From Flavobacterium sp. UBA6135 (GTDB lineage: Bacteria > Bacteroidota > Bacteroidia > Flavobacteriales > Flavobacteriaceae), in assembly GCF_002428305.1 (NCBI RefSeq), contig NZ_DIVJ01000050.1, positions 1 through 64,000 of the forward strand: DNA of 64,000 nt. The letters are read 5' to 3'. Below, in pieces: positions 42,701 through 51,440 of the stretch. The position numbers and the translations under genes are program-made. Numbering within the stretch: position 1 is the stretch's first letter; each line of letters opens with the position of its first letter. The notes below the pieces were generated by a model, which made no database searches, had not been told where the DNA came from, and saw only the letters and a list, made by a program, of their open reading frames with translations.

Positions 42701-44377
42701 ACTATCACATACAATTACATCTTCTAAAATATCAACTATTGGAAGGGCATCCACAACAATATTGACTGTAGTTGTATCGAAACAGCTTGGGTCTGAAATA
42801 TTTTGAATTCTAATGTATAATGTCCTGCTCAATGAACCATATATAGGAAACGACACAGGATTTGTTCCACTATTTGCCGCTGCTTGTGTTAAATGATAAG
42901 TGATCAAATTGTATTCAGCTGATTGACCATTTAAAACCATCGGGTTAATTAGGGCTAAATTGAAATTAGCACGAGTTGGATTATTTATTCTGCCACAAGC
43001 ATGAAAATCTGTAGGTTGATGTGCAATTGGTGGAGGAGTTACCTGTAATTCAAAGGTTTTAACAATAAAACAAGAGGAATCGTTTTTTTGAATTCTAACA
43101 TATATCGTTTGACTTCCTATTGAGTTATATACTGCAGGAAGTGGATTGCTGTTTGAAGTAGCATCTTCTGCTGAAGTATGATAAGATACCAGAGTTCCTG
43201 TTGGTAAACCTGAAGTGATAATAGGCGTGTTTGAGGCTAAGTTAAATGTATACGAACTTTGTCCGGAATGACATCGGTAAATATTTTTAGGATTTGGAGT
43301 TACAAATTGTGTTTGATAGTGCACAATAATTTCGTCAGTAATTGTCTGACATGGAAAAGCGTTATTTGAGTACGTTACAACATACGTCCCGGCTTGATTG
43401 ATAACCAAAGAAGCTCCTGTTTGACCGTTTAAGATAGTTCCGTTACGTTTCCATGTAAAGGTATAATCTGCGGGATTTAATCCAGTAGTTAAAGTATGAG
43501 TAGCACCAAAACATAAACTGGAATTTGTTACATTCGTCAAATCTGGACCCAATACGTTTTGACCAATATTAAAGGCATTGGCAGATAAGAAAATAGCGGA
43601 ATCAGATTGTGGATCAGCTCTGTCAGCGATAACCAGTTTAATTCTATAAGGAACTCCAGCAGTCAATACAGCTGCAGCATTCATTACTTTAGTCTGTCCG
43701 TTGAAATTGATTGGAGCAGAAGCGGCATTGGAACCACCATTAAAAGATCCAAAAAATTGAGAGTTAACTGAGGGACAAGATGAGTTGTAAAGAAAATCTC
43801 TTATGGTTACAACTGAAATAGGAGTAGTAGTTGAGGGAACTACAGCTAAATTAGTAGTTACTCCGGTAGCTAAATTGGTTAGTAAAAAGGCAAAAGCATC
43901 TGAAAATTGACATTGAAAGTTGCCGTATTCTTCAGAAGCAAATAAAAAGTCAAAATCAAAATGAGGAGATAAAGCCACAAAGTCAAATTCTAAAACAGTT
44001 GCGTTAACTGAATTCATTGCAATTCCAGCCTGAGCTAGTACATTTTGTAAATCGGTATCACCAGGCCAATCATTCGTACCATCATTTAACATAGTAGTGT
44101 TTGGGCCTTGTGCATTTAATACATTTCCAGTAGAGAGAATAACACCACTTTGTAAGGGGAAATTCGGATTTGTATTTTCAAAATAACCAATACCATTAAC
44201 CGAACCAAAGTTTGTTCCTGTACTCCAATTAATGTTACTTACTTGCAAACAAGGGGAGTTAACTAAAACATTAATTACTAATTCCGGAATAGTATGATTG
44301 TTAGTTGAAACAGAAATACTTTGTGAAAAACCAGTAATTGAACCAAGTATAAGTATGATTAGAAATTTAGTTTTCAT
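39788..44377 (-). CDS. Giant T9SS type B secreted repeat protein with choice-of-anchor L domain
   Basis: A 1529-residue surface protein. Signal peptide to about residue 19; choice-of-anchor L domain at about 45-280 (VLEFDFVALSPHFDFDFLFASEEYGNFQC); an Ig-like segment; then nine repeats of about 65-75 residues (about 545-1190), each with C-x-SY-LP, then GNYF-GPNGTG, an ITxxQT-YVY block and a second Cys before SF. More Ig/PKD-like segments follow, and the C-terminal gliding-motility-type (CHU_C) domain begins YPKFFTPNGDGYNDTWNI. It is probably exported by the type IX system as an adhesin or matrix protein. The repeat Cys pairs suggest disulfide-stabilised modules. Confidence 0.92.
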   Translation of the reverse strand: MKTKFLIILILGSITGFSQSISVSTNNHTIPELVINVLVNSPCLQVSNINWSTGTNFGSVNGIGYFENTNPNFPLQSGVILSTGNVLNAQGPNTTMLNDGTNDWPGDTDLQNVLAQAGIAMNSVNATVLEFDFVALSPHFDFDFLFASEEYGNFQCQFSDAFAFLLTNLATGVTTNLAVVPSTTTPISVVTIRDFLYNSSCPSVNSQFFGSFNGGSNAASAPINFNGQTKVMNAAAVLTAGVPYRIKLVIADRADPQSDSAIFLSANAFNIGQNVLGPDLTNVTNSSLCFGATHTLTTGLNPADYTFTWKRNGTILNGQTGASLVINQAGTYVVTYSNNAFPCQTITDEIIVHYQTQFVTPNPKNIYRCHSGQSSYTFNLASNTPIITSGLPTGTLVSYHTSAEDATSNSNPLPAVYNSIGSQTIYVRIQKNDSSCFIVKTFELQVTPPPIAHQPTDFHACGRINNPTRANFNLALINPMVLNGQSAEYNLITYHLTQAAANSGTNPVSFPIYGSLSRTLYIRIQNISDPSCFDTTTVNIVVDALPIVDILEDVIVCDSYVLPTLTNGNYFTGPNGTGQALFAGNVITETKRIYIYRISTVQPICPNQSSFLVTIVKPESLTISSGSYCGSYLLPSLTFGNYFTQPNGNGSILVPGTAITETQNVYFYFISTAAPFCEINLGYSIAIVPNPEIGTFENVFDCSTYVLPTLSVGNYFDAPHGAGNSIPAGTAITATQTIFVYAHNNTCTSEKSFTVFIGLDAPISTTECVSYTLPVLPIGGYFSGPNGTGTAYAAGTVINSTQTIYVYAESQSQTNCTDTLNFTITITLPVIEVPAVTTACEAYILPSIPVGNYFTGPNGTGTLLSPGHEITSPQTLFIYLNNGDGCEHGVSFEISPNQKPEIDARGDIDGCNSYVLTNLTLGNYFTGPNGTGQQLNGGHVITESQLIYIYATGNGCFSETSFQVNVFDIQADSSDDIIVCDSYVLPNLSENNLYYTAPNGSDGFGTVVTPGTVITTSQTLYIHKKNQIRPSFSCVDENSFTITVNTTPVVAPVATVSVCNSYILPALTVGNYYTETNGGGTMLSAGTELTTSQLIYVYAETGTIPNCFDQKSFQLNIFNVDEPADVVSCSSYTLPALTIGRYYRGPNATGGQVMAGTVITTSQTLYVFANSNYTPDCFDEHVFTITLVPQPFVNNIPVGNRRICDEDGVNDGTTSFDLTTLNALALGSQNGAEFVVSYHASLVDATGNTNALTSTTLQNLFIRVSNTLAPNCYDIKPLTIIVHKLPEPTPVDGYVCVESGTGAVLSTFTIAANLSSNTHNFEWYLNETRINGEFGNTLTVSAPGMYFVVATNITTGCSSEPTMIEVFQSEPAAITFTVSMAFSNTNSITINAVGVGGNYEYQLNNSPFQDSPTFDNVSSGIHTVTVRDKNGCGSSTEEVLVVNYPKFFTPNGDGYNDTWNIKDLANQTNAVIYIYDRYGKLVKQIYPNGPGWDGTFNNQPLPSSDYWFTVTYEEDNRTKEFKAHFSLKR

Positions 44378-44612
44378 TTATAATGATTTTGCAGTGATTA
44401 AGATCACTTTTTTTTATTGTTTTGACGATACAAATAAAAGAAATAAAATCGATTAAATGCAAAAAAAGTCGATGAAATACACACAAATGAATTATAGTAA
44501 ATCTAAATCTTACAAAAAATATGTAATTCATCGATTTTTTTTTACTAGTTTACTAGGTTGTTTTAGAATAATTTCAAATTAAACTAAATTTTAAAGTTCT
44601 TTTTCTATTCAA

Positions 44613-44642
44613 TTGTGGGTTTTGAGTTAATCCTTATCTTTG
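44613..44642 (+). promoter_or_regulatory. argS promoter (-33 TTG, -7 TATCTTTG)
   Basis: TTG at 44613-44615, a 19-bp spacer and TATCTTTG at 44635-44642, 20 nt before the ATG at 44663. This also excludes a start at 44615, which would fall inside the promoter. Confidence 0.65.
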
Positions 44643-44662
44643 ATGACTTAAAAAAAACCATT

Positions 44663-46441
44663 ATGAATGTTTCTGAAATTTTAATTGATCCAATCAAAAA
44701 AGCAATTAGTGAGTTGTTTGACACAACTGTTGATAAAGTTGAATTTCAAGCCACACGCAAAGATTTTGAAGGTGATATTACAGTTGTTATTTTTCCTTTT
44801 TTAAAAGTGATAAAAGGAAATCCAATGGAGATTGGAAAAGCAATCGGAACATACTTAGTCAACAACGTGCCTATTGTTGAAAAATTCAATGTGGTTTCGG
44901 GTTTTTTGAATATTGTAATTGCAGATGCTTACTATTTGCACTTTCTCAACGAGATTAGAACGGAACCGAGTTTTGGATTTAAAAGTACTACAGCGGATGA
45001 TAAAGCAGTGATGGTGGAATATTCGTCACCAAATACCAACAAGCCACTTCATTTGGGTCACATTAGAAATAATTTATTGGGATTTTCGGTTGCAGAAATT
45101 TTAAAAGCTTCCGGTAAAAAAGTATATAAAACCCAAATCATTAATGATAGAGGAATTCATATCTGTAAGTCTATGTTAGCTTGGAAACAATCAAACAAAA
45201 ATGAGACTCCGGAGTCATCAGGTTTAAAAGGAGATAAGCTAGTTGGAAATTATTATGTGGCTTTCGATAAAAAATACAAATCTGAAATAAACGAGTTAAT
45301 TGCACAAGGTCAAACCGAAGAAGAAGCTAAGAAAAAGGCTCCTTCAATTTTAGAAGCCCAACAAATGCTCCTTGATTGGGAAGCAGGTAAACCAGAAGTG
45401 ATGGAACTCTGGAAAACCATGAACCAATGGGTGTATGACGGTTTTGAAACCACATACAAAAACTTAGGTGTTGATTTTGATAGTTATTATTATGAAAGCA
45501 ACACTTATCTTCTTGGTAAAGAAGTGGTGCAATTTGGTTTGGAAAAAGGTATTTTCGAAAAAGATCCTGATGGTTCAGTTTGGATAGATTTAACCGAAGA
45601 CGGTTTGGACAGAAAAATCGTTCTTCGTTCAGACGGGACAGCTGTTTACATGACTCAAGATATAGGAACAGCCATTCAACGAGTTAAAGATTTTCCGGAT
45701 GTTGGAGGGATGGTTTATACCGTTGGAAATGAACAAGATTATCACTTTAAAGTATTATTTTTAATTCTAAAAAAGTTAGGATTTGATTGGGCAGCCAATC
45801 TATACCATCTGTCTTACGGAATGGTTGAATTGCCTTCAGGCAAAATGAAATCAAGAGAAGGAACTGTTGTAGATGCCGATGATTTAATGGCTGAAATGAC
45901 AGAAACTGCCGCAAAAATTTCACAAGAGTTAGGTAAATTAGACGGTTATTCAGACGATGAAAAGCAACGTTTGTATAAAATTATTGGATTAGGAGCATTA
46001 AAATATTTTATGCTGAAAGTGGACCCAAAGAAAAACATGATGTTTAATCCGGAAGAATCTGTTGATTTTACCGGAAATACCGGACCTTTTATTCAATATA
46101 CCTACGCTAGAATTCAGTCAATTCTTAGAAAAGCAAATTTTGATTATTCAGATTTAATTCTAAAAATTACTTTGCATCCAAAAGAAAAAGAACTAATCAA
46201 ATTGTTAGAAACGTATCCTATTACTATTCAAAATGCGGCTCAACAGCATAGTCCTGCTTTAATCGCAAACTATACGTATGAATTGGTAAAAGAATACAAT
46301 TCCTTTTATCAATCTGTTCCAATCTTACCGGAAGAAGACCTCACTTTGAAAGCATTCAGAGTGCAACTTTCTCAAAAAGTAGCCGAAACAATAAAATCTG
46401 CTTTTAGCTTATTGGGAATTGAAGTTCCGGAAAGGATGTAA
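44663..46441 (+). CDS. argS: Arginine-tRNA ligase
   Basis: A 592-residue class I aminoacyl-tRNA synthetase. The N-terminal ArgRS-specific domain (about 1-90) precedes the HIGH-type signature NTNKPLHLGHIRNN near 120. The KMSKS-type element is GKMKSREGTVV near 395, and an anticodon-binding DALR domain occupies the last 120 residues. The alternative upstream start at 44615 is rejected because the promoter covers it. Full length, no missing motif. Confidence 0.97.
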   Translation: MNVSEILIDPIKKAISELFDTTVDKVEFQATRKDFEGDITVVIFPFLKVIKGNPMEIGKAIGTYLVNNVPIVEKFNVVSGFLNIVIADAYYLHFLNEIRTEPSFGFKSTTADDKAVMVEYSSPNTNKPLHLGHIRNNLLGFSVAEILKASGKKVYKTQIINDRGIHICKSMLAWKQSNKNETPESSGLKGDKLVGNYYVAFDKKYKSEINELIAQGQTEEEAKKKAPSILEAQQMLLDWEAGKPEVMELWKTMNQWVYDGFETTYKNLGVDFDSYYYESNTYLLGKEVVQFGLEKGIFEKDPDGSVWIDLTEDGLDRKIVLRSDGTAVYMTQDIGTAIQRVKDFPDVGGMVYTVGNEQDYHFKVLFLILKKLGFDWAANLYHLSYGMVELPSGKMKSREGTVVDADDLMAEMTETAAKISQELGKLDGYSDDEKQRLYKIIGLGALKYFMLKVDPKKNMMFNPEESVDFTGNTGPFIQYTYARIQSILRKANFDYSDLILKITLHPKEKELIKLLETYPITIQNAAQQHSPALIANYTYELVKEYNSFYQSVPILPEEDLTLKAFRVQLSQKVAETIKSAFSLLGIEVPERM

Positions 46442-46584
46442 TCTCTCAATTTTTTTCGTAATTCTTAAAGAAACTTTAATAAGCTAAAGGGTACTATTAT
46501 TATATTTTTTGCGTTATGAGTGTTGAATGTTTTATGGTTTTAAAATATTCAAAAACAACCAATAAACCTTTAAATTTATAAATT

Positions 46585-47025
46585 ATGAAAAAATTGTTTT
46601 TTTTCTCCTTTTTAATAAGCACTTTTATGCTTAGTGTAGTTGCGTGCAGTAGTGATGATGATGCTTCTAACAACCCAAGTATTAGTCAGGTAGTTACAAA
46701 TGTTAGTAGCGGAACATGGCGTGTAACACTTTTTTCTGAAGGGGGTGTAAATCAAACTTCAGATTTTGCAGGATACAATTTTACTTTTGCTGCAAATAAT
46801 GTGGTAACTGCTGAAAATGGTAGTAGTACAGTATTAGGTACATGGATAACCGGAACAGACGACAGTACCCTAAAAATGATTTTAAGTTTTGATGTTCTTG
46901 CAGGTCCCTTTGAAGAAATTAGTGAAGACTGGCGAATTCTCTCAAGCACTTCAACAAAACTCGAATTAAGACATGTTAGTGGAGGTGATGGAAGTATTGA
47001 TTTGCTAACTTTTCAAAAAAATTAG
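46585..47025 (+). CDS. Surface lipoprotein of unknown function
   Basis: A 146-residue lipoprotein: lipobox VVAC near residue 21, followed immediately by SSDDD, an acidic run of the kind known to direct lipoproteins to the cell surface in Flavobacterium. The mature part is β-rich (SGTWRVTLFSEGGVNQTSDF, then TFAANNVV), lipocalin-like in rhythm. No named family. It follows argS by 143 bp and is closed by a strong terminator. Confidence 0.75.
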   Translation: MKKLFFFSFLISTFMLSVVACSSDDDASNNPSISQVVTNVSSGTWRVTLFSEGGVNQTSDFAGYNFTFAANNVVTAENGSSTVLGTWITGTDDSTLKMILSFDVLAGPFEEISEDWRILSSTSTKLELRHVSGGDGSIDLLTFQKN

Positions 47026-47049
47026 TTTAATTTATTAAATTTGAATTAG

Positions 47050-47075
47050 CCATCCTAAAAAGGATGGTTTTTTTA
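47050..47075 (+). terminator. Intrinsic terminator after the lipoprotein gene
   Basis: CCATCCT (47050-47056) and AGGATGG (47061-47067) around AAAA, followed by seven T. Confidence 0.9.
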
Positions 47076-47109
47076 TTGATTTTACTAAGGAACATCCCGT
47101 TCAATTTCA

Positions 47110-47117
47110 TAAATTTG
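47110..47117 (+). promoter_or_regulatory. Bacteroidota -7 box (TAAATTTG) for ffh
   Basis: TAnnTTTG match 22 nt before the ffh ATG at 47140. Confidence 0.55.
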
Positions 47118-47139
47118 CACTTCACAAAAGAAAAAAATT

Positions 47140-48477
47140 ATGTTCAGTAATTTAAGCGAAAAGCTTGATAAAGCCTTACACATATTAAAAGGACATGGAA
47201 AGATTACAGAAGTTAACGTAGCAGAAACGTTAAAAGAAGTACGCCGTGCACTTTTAGATGCCGATGTTAATTTTAAGATTGCCAAAGATTTTACCACTAC
47301 TGTCAAAGAAAAAGCTCTGGGTCAAAACGTATTGACATCTTTGCAACCGGGCCAGTTGATGGTAAAATTGGTCAAAGACGAATTAACCGAATTAATGGGT
47401 GGGGAGGAAGTAGGTATTAACCTTTCCGGAGCACCTACAGTGATTTTAATGTCAGGTTTGCAAGGTTCCGGTAAAACTACTTTTTCCGGAAAGTTAGCCA
47501 ATTTTCTAAAAACCAAAAAAGGAAAAAAACCACTTTTGGTGGCTTGTGATATTTATCGTCCTGCGGCAATAAACCAATTGCACGTTGTTGGAGGTCAAAT
47601 TGGTGTTGAGGTATATTCTGAACCTGAAAATAAAGACGCTGTATCTATTGCTCAAAATGCGATAAAACATGCTAAAGCCAACGGTTTTAATGTGGTTATT
47701 GTCGATACAGCCGGTCGTTTGGCAATTGATGAACAAATGATGAACGAGATTGCAAATGTTCACAAAGCCATTACACCACAAGAAACCTTGTTTGTTGTTG
47801 ATGCTATGACCGGACAAGATGCGGTGAATACTGCAAAAGCATTTAACGAAAGATTAAATTTTGATGGTGTTATCTTAACAAAATTAGACGGTGATACCCG
47901 AGGTGGTGCTGCTCTATCAATTAAATCTGTTGTAAATAAACCAATTAAATTTATAGGAACAGGTGAGAAAATGGAAGCTATTGATGTTTTCTATCCTTCT
48001 CGTATGGCTGATAGAATTTTGGGGATGGGTGACGTTATCTCCTTAGTTGAAAGAGCTCAAGAACAATATGATGAAGAAGAAGCTCGAAAACTGCAAAAGA
48101 AAATTGCTAAAAACGAGTTTGGTTTTGATGATTTCTTATCTCAAATTCAACAGATTAAGAAAATGGGTAACATGAAAGATTTGGTAGGAATGATTCCTGG
48201 TGCCGGAAAAGCTCTAAAAGATGTGGAAATTGAAGACGATGCCTTCAAACATATCGAAGCCATTATTCATTCAATGACACCATTAGAAAGAACAAAACCA
48301 ACAGTTATCGACGGAAAAAGAAAAATAAGGATTGCCAAAGGTTCCGGAACCAAAGTGGAACAAGTGAATCAATTGATGAAACAATTTGACCAAATGAGCA
48401 AAATGATGAAGATGATGCAAGGCGGCGGCGGAAAAAACCTCGCCCGAATGATGGGCGGCATGAAAGGAATGAGATAA
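47140..48477 (+). CDS. ffh: Signal recognition particle protein Ffh (SRP54)
   Basis: A 445-residue GTPase delivering inner-membrane proteins to SecYEG with 4.5S RNA and FtsY. The N domain (1-90) is followed by the G domain with GLQGSGKTTFSGKL near 106, DTAGRLAIDEQMM near 188 and TKLDGDTRGGAALS near 247. The methionine-rich M domain runs from about 325 to the end (MSKMMKMMQGGGGKNLARMMGG). Length is normal. Own promoter and terminator. Confidence 0.97.
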   Translation: MFSNLSEKLDKALHILKGHGKITEVNVAETLKEVRRALLDADVNFKIAKDFTTTVKEKALGQNVLTSLQPGQLMVKLVKDELTELMGGEEVGINLSGAPTVILMSGLQGSGKTTFSGKLANFLKTKKGKKPLLVACDIYRPAAINQLHVVGGQIGVEVYSEPENKDAVSIAQNAIKHAKANGFNVVIVDTAGRLAIDEQMMNEIANVHKAITPQETLFVVDAMTGQDAVNTAKAFNERLNFDGVILTKLDGDTRGGAALSIKSVVNKPIKFIGTGEKMEAIDVFYPSRMADRILGMGDVISLVERAQEQYDEEEARKLQKKIAKNEFGFDDFLSQIQQIKKMGNMKDLVGMIPGAGKALKDVEIEDDAFKHIEAIIHSMTPLERTKPTVIDGKRKIRIAKGSGTKVEQVNQLMKQFDQMSKMMKMMQGGGGKNLARMMGGMKGMR

Positions 48478-48490
48478 TTTTCTAGAAAAC

Positions 48491-48518
48491 AGACGCGATT
48501 TTTCGCGTCTTATTTTTT
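48491..48518 (+). terminator. Intrinsic terminator after ffh
   Basis: AGACGCGA (48491-48498) pairs with TCGCGTCT (48503-48510) around TTTT, then a T-run. Confidence 0.9.
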
Positions 48519-48542
48519 TGACACAACTAAAACAACAGATAC

Positions 48543-49430
48543 ATGAAATTATTAGACGGAAAGAAAGTTTCGGAAGACATCAAAAATGAAATAGCTGCTG
48601 AGGTGCAGAAAATGAAAGATAATGGTGAAAAAGTACCTCATTTAGCCGCTGTGATTGTTGGTAATGATGGTGCTAGTTTAACCTATGTTGGTAGTAAAGT
48701 AAAATCTTGCGAGCGTGTGGGTTTTGAAAGTACTTTAATTAAAATGCCAAGTACAACTTCAGAAACTGAATTACTTAAAAAAATTAAAGAGTTAAACGAA
48801 GATGATAACATAGATGGTTTTATTGTGCAATTGCCTTTGCCAAAACAAATCGATACCCAAGAAGTATTGATGGCCATTGACCCAAGTAAAGATGTTGACG
48901 GTTTTCATCCGGAAAATTTCGGTAAAATGGCTTTGGATATGAGTACTTTTATTCCTGCTACTCCATTCGGTATTTTAGAATTATTAGAACGTTATGGTGT
49001 TGAAACACAAGGAAAACATACTGTAGTGATTGGAAGAAGCCATATTGTTGGAAGACCGATGAGTATTTTGATGGGAAGAAAAGGTTTTCCCGGAAATTCA
49101 ACAGTTACTTTAACACATAGTTATACTAAAAATATTTCTCAAATCACCACTCAAGCTGATATTATTATCACAGCTCTTGGTGTTCCAAATTATTTGAAAG
49201 CAGAAATGGTTAAAGATGATGCCGTTGTTATTGATGTAGGAATTACTCGTGTTGCAGATGAAACCACCGAAAAAGGATACCGCATTACCGGCGATGTTGA
49301 TTTTGATTTGGTCAGTAAAAAAGCTTCTTTTATTACTCCTGTTCCCGGTGGAGTGGGACCTATGACGATTGCGATGCTTCTCAAAAATACGTTGTTAGCC
49401 AGAGAGCAAAAACGATTGAAGTTAAAATAA
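48543..49430 (+). CDS. folD: Methylenetetrahydrofolate dehydrogenase / cyclohydrolase
   Basis: A 295-residue bifunctional enzyme of one-carbon metabolism producing 10-formyl-THF and NADPH. Visible motifs: the catalytic Lys in YVGSKVKSCERVG near 53, the folate-binding IVQLPLPKQI near 95, PATPFGILELLERYG near 138, the nucleotide-binding GRSHIVGRPMSILM near 165 and the C-terminal PVPGGVGPMTIAMLL. Monocistronic with a shared terminator. Confidence 0.96.
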   Translation: MKLLDGKKVSEDIKNEIAAEVQKMKDNGEKVPHLAAVIVGNDGASLTYVGSKVKSCERVGFESTLIKMPSTTSETELLKKIKELNEDDNIDGFIVQLPLPKQIDTQEVLMAIDPSKDVDGFHPENFGKMALDMSTFIPATPFGILELLERYGVETQGKHTVVIGRSHIVGRPMSILMGRKGFPGNSTVTLTHSYTKNISQITTQADIIITALGVPNYLKAEMVKDDAVVIDVGITRVADETTEKGYRITGDVDFDLVSKKASFITPVPGGVGPMTIAMLLKNTLLAREQKRLKLK

Positions 49431-49467
49431 AAAACTAAACCCAAGTGATGAGCTTGGGTTTAGTTTT
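49431..49467. terminator. Strong bidirectional terminator
   Basis: AAAACTAAACCCAAG (49431-49445) and CTTGGGTTTAGTTTT (49453-49467) form a 15-bp stem with a 7-nt loop, serving folD and the converging hydroxylase gene; the stem covers the last codons of the latter. Confidence 0.92.
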
Positions 49468-50188
49468 TTGTAGAAGAGCAAACACTAGTTCCCATTAATT
49501 TATCCCAAACTATAAAATAAAAACCATAATTGACTTTGTCATTATAGTGATGATGTAAATCATGGTTTGTAGCAGTATTAAAAATCATATGTGTAGATTT
49601 ATTTTTAAAAATCTCAAAACCCAAGTGAATTAGAATGTTATAGATTGTCATAATGCTAAAAAAGATGAGTAATATTAAAGGATGTATAGGTATAAAAATT
49701 ATAATTATAGGGATAAAACCTAATGATATAATTGCTTCAACCGGATGAAATGAAAAGGATGTCCAAGGAGTTGGGTTTTCGGATAAATGATGGATTTTAT
49801 GAAATCGATACAACCATTTATTTGAATGCATCAATCGATGGGTCCAATAAAAATAGGTGTCGTGAATTAAGATTATTAAAAATAAACTTAAAAATAAATA
49901 GCCAATTCCATATTGATAAAGGTCAGTATATATTTTTGTAAACCCTTTTTTATACCAAAATATTAAGATGCCGGTTGATAAACCATAAATAAGCATTGCA
50001 CAAATTGAGAATAGTATTTCGTGCTTTAGCTGTTTGAAATTCGGGAATTTATCTTGAATTTTTAAGGTTTTTAATTTCTTGAAAAAAAGGATGTAAAACA
50101 CAAAATAAGCCAAACCTGCCAAAACAAAATACCTCAAGGCAAATGTCATTGCACCGATTAACCATTGATTGATATCAGAGTAAAACAA
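49460..50188 (-). CDS. Sterol desaturase-family membrane hydroxylase, last gene of the radical SAM operon
   Basis: A 242-residue integral membrane enzyme with five or so hydrophobic segments and di-iron histidine clusters: HDTYFYWTHRLMH near 109-121, HKIHHLSENPTP near 130 and NHDLHHHY near 210. This group differs from the 274-aa paralogue at 14140 and is closer to the C-5 sterol desaturase/fatty acid hydroxylase layout. It starts 4 bp after the radical SAM stop, so it is co-translated with it. Substrate unknown; a lipid is likely. Confidence 0.85.
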   Translation of the reverse strand: MFYSDINQWLIGAMTFALRYFVLAGLAYFVFYILFFKKLKTLKIQDKFPNFKQLKHEILFSICAMLIYGLSTGILIFWYKKGFTKIYTDLYQYGIGYLFLSLFLIILIHDTYFYWTHRLMHSNKWLYRFHKIHHLSENPTPWTSFSFHPVEAIISLGFIPIIIIFIPIHPLILLIFFSIMTIYNILIHLGFEIFKNKSTHMIFNTATNHDLHHHYNDKVNYGFYFIVWDKLMGTSVCSSTKN

Positions 50189-50192
50189 AATT

Positions 50193-51440
50193 TTAAGTTT
50201 TAATTTGTATATAATTTGGACAACCTTTTGAAATCATGTCAGTAATACAATCATCAAAAGTGTCATTAAATATTGATCCTGATTTCTGATGACAAAAAGG
50301 ACAGGAATTAAAATCACCGTTAGCATCCAAATAAAAACTTCTATTTCCTGAAGCATAACAACCCTGTCTTCTTTGATAATAGCCATGATTGCTTATTAAT
50401 GGGAATGATTTATTATTAGAGTCATAATTCATGTTAAAGTAAAAATCATCTAACAAAGCGGTTTTTTCATTTGATAGCACTACATTTTTATCAGCATAAT
50501 GGCCAACTTCTTTTGGTTCTAATAATTGAATAAAAGAAACACCCCATTCTTTTGCTAGTTTTACATAAGAAATTAAGTTTTCGGTAGATGTAAATTCATT
50601 AGTAACACAAATACTCAAAGCAACAACTAGATTGTTATTTATTGCATTTTTGACACCTTCTTTTGCCCAATAAAAAGCATCTTTATAACCTCTGAATGTA
50701 TTATGTTTTTCCGGATCAAAATGATCTAAACTTATAAAAACTCCGGTTAATCCACCGAGGTGTAGATTTTTGGCATTTTCATCAGTTAGTTTAAAGCCAG
50801 AAGTTAACACCCAAAAATCGGTGTTTTTTTTATCACAATGTTCTAGAATTTCTAAAATAGCAGCAATACGAAGTAAGGGTTCGCCACCGGTTAAGTGTAT
50901 TTGACTTACTCCCTTTTGTTGAATTTTTATAATGTTTGACACAATTACTTCAGTAGAAAGATTGTCTTTAGTATTTAAATTTTCCCATTCATAACAATGT
51001 TCACATCGTAACGAACATTTTTTTGTAATAGAAACATAGACATTAATAAATTGATTTACTTTTTTTCTCATTGGAATTATCCGATTCATTTCTGAAGCAA
51101 TAAAATTTTGAAAGGAATTGCCATTCCAGCCCGGAGTATAAAGTCCCCAGTAATAGCGATTATTTATATGAATTAATTTAAAAAGTCGGTGTTCGCCAAT
51201 TGCTTTTCTCCTTTTTTTGTCTAATGTAAGCGGTACATAAACCCAATGCCAAGGATTTCGATAGTTTTTTATTGCAATTTTAAAAATGGTTATTCGAAAT
51301 AAAATTTCAATCCATTCTTTTTTTAAGCCGGTTATTATAGTTCTGTTTTTTTTAATTGAGGCAATTTGGGGTTGATTCAAAATGGATTTTGTATCATTTT
51401 GAGTTAAAACAAGCTGATTGTATTTCTGATAATTAATCAT
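50193..51440 (-). CDS. Radical SAM/SPASM-type enzyme of unknown substrate
   Basis: A 415-residue protein. An N-terminal extension of about 140 residues with no recognised fold precedes the radical SAM core: the cluster motif CSLRCEHCYEW near 151, the SAM-contact HLTGGEPLL near 187 and ISLDHFDPEKH near 236. The C-terminal SPASM-like cluster includes QGCYAS near 358, a G-x4-C at GDFNSCPFC near 377 and the last Cys pair in DDC and KGCPNY. Such enzymes modify peptides or assemble cofactors. The start overlaps the upstream lipoprotein gene by 8 bp. No RiPP precursor ORF is visible nearby. Confidence 0.88.
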   Translation of the reverse strand: MINYQKYNQLVLTQNDTKSILNQPQIASIKKNRTIITGLKKEWIEILFRITIFKIAIKNYRNPWHWVYVPLTLDKKRRKAIGEHRLFKLIHINNRYYWGLYTPGWNGNSFQNFIASEMNRIIPMRKKVNQFINVYVSITKKCSLRCEHCYEWENLNTKDNLSTEVIVSNIIKIQQKGVSQIHLTGGEPLLRIAAILEILEHCDKKNTDFWVLTSGFKLTDENAKNLHLGGLTGVFISLDHFDPEKHNTFRGYKDAFYWAKEGVKNAINNNLVVALSICVTNEFTSTENLISYVKLAKEWGVSFIQLLEPKEVGHYADKNVVLSNEKTALLDDFYFNMNYDSNNKSFPLISNHGYYQRRQGCYASGNRSFYLDANGDFNSCPFCHQKSGSIFNDTFDDCITDMISKGCPNYIQIKT

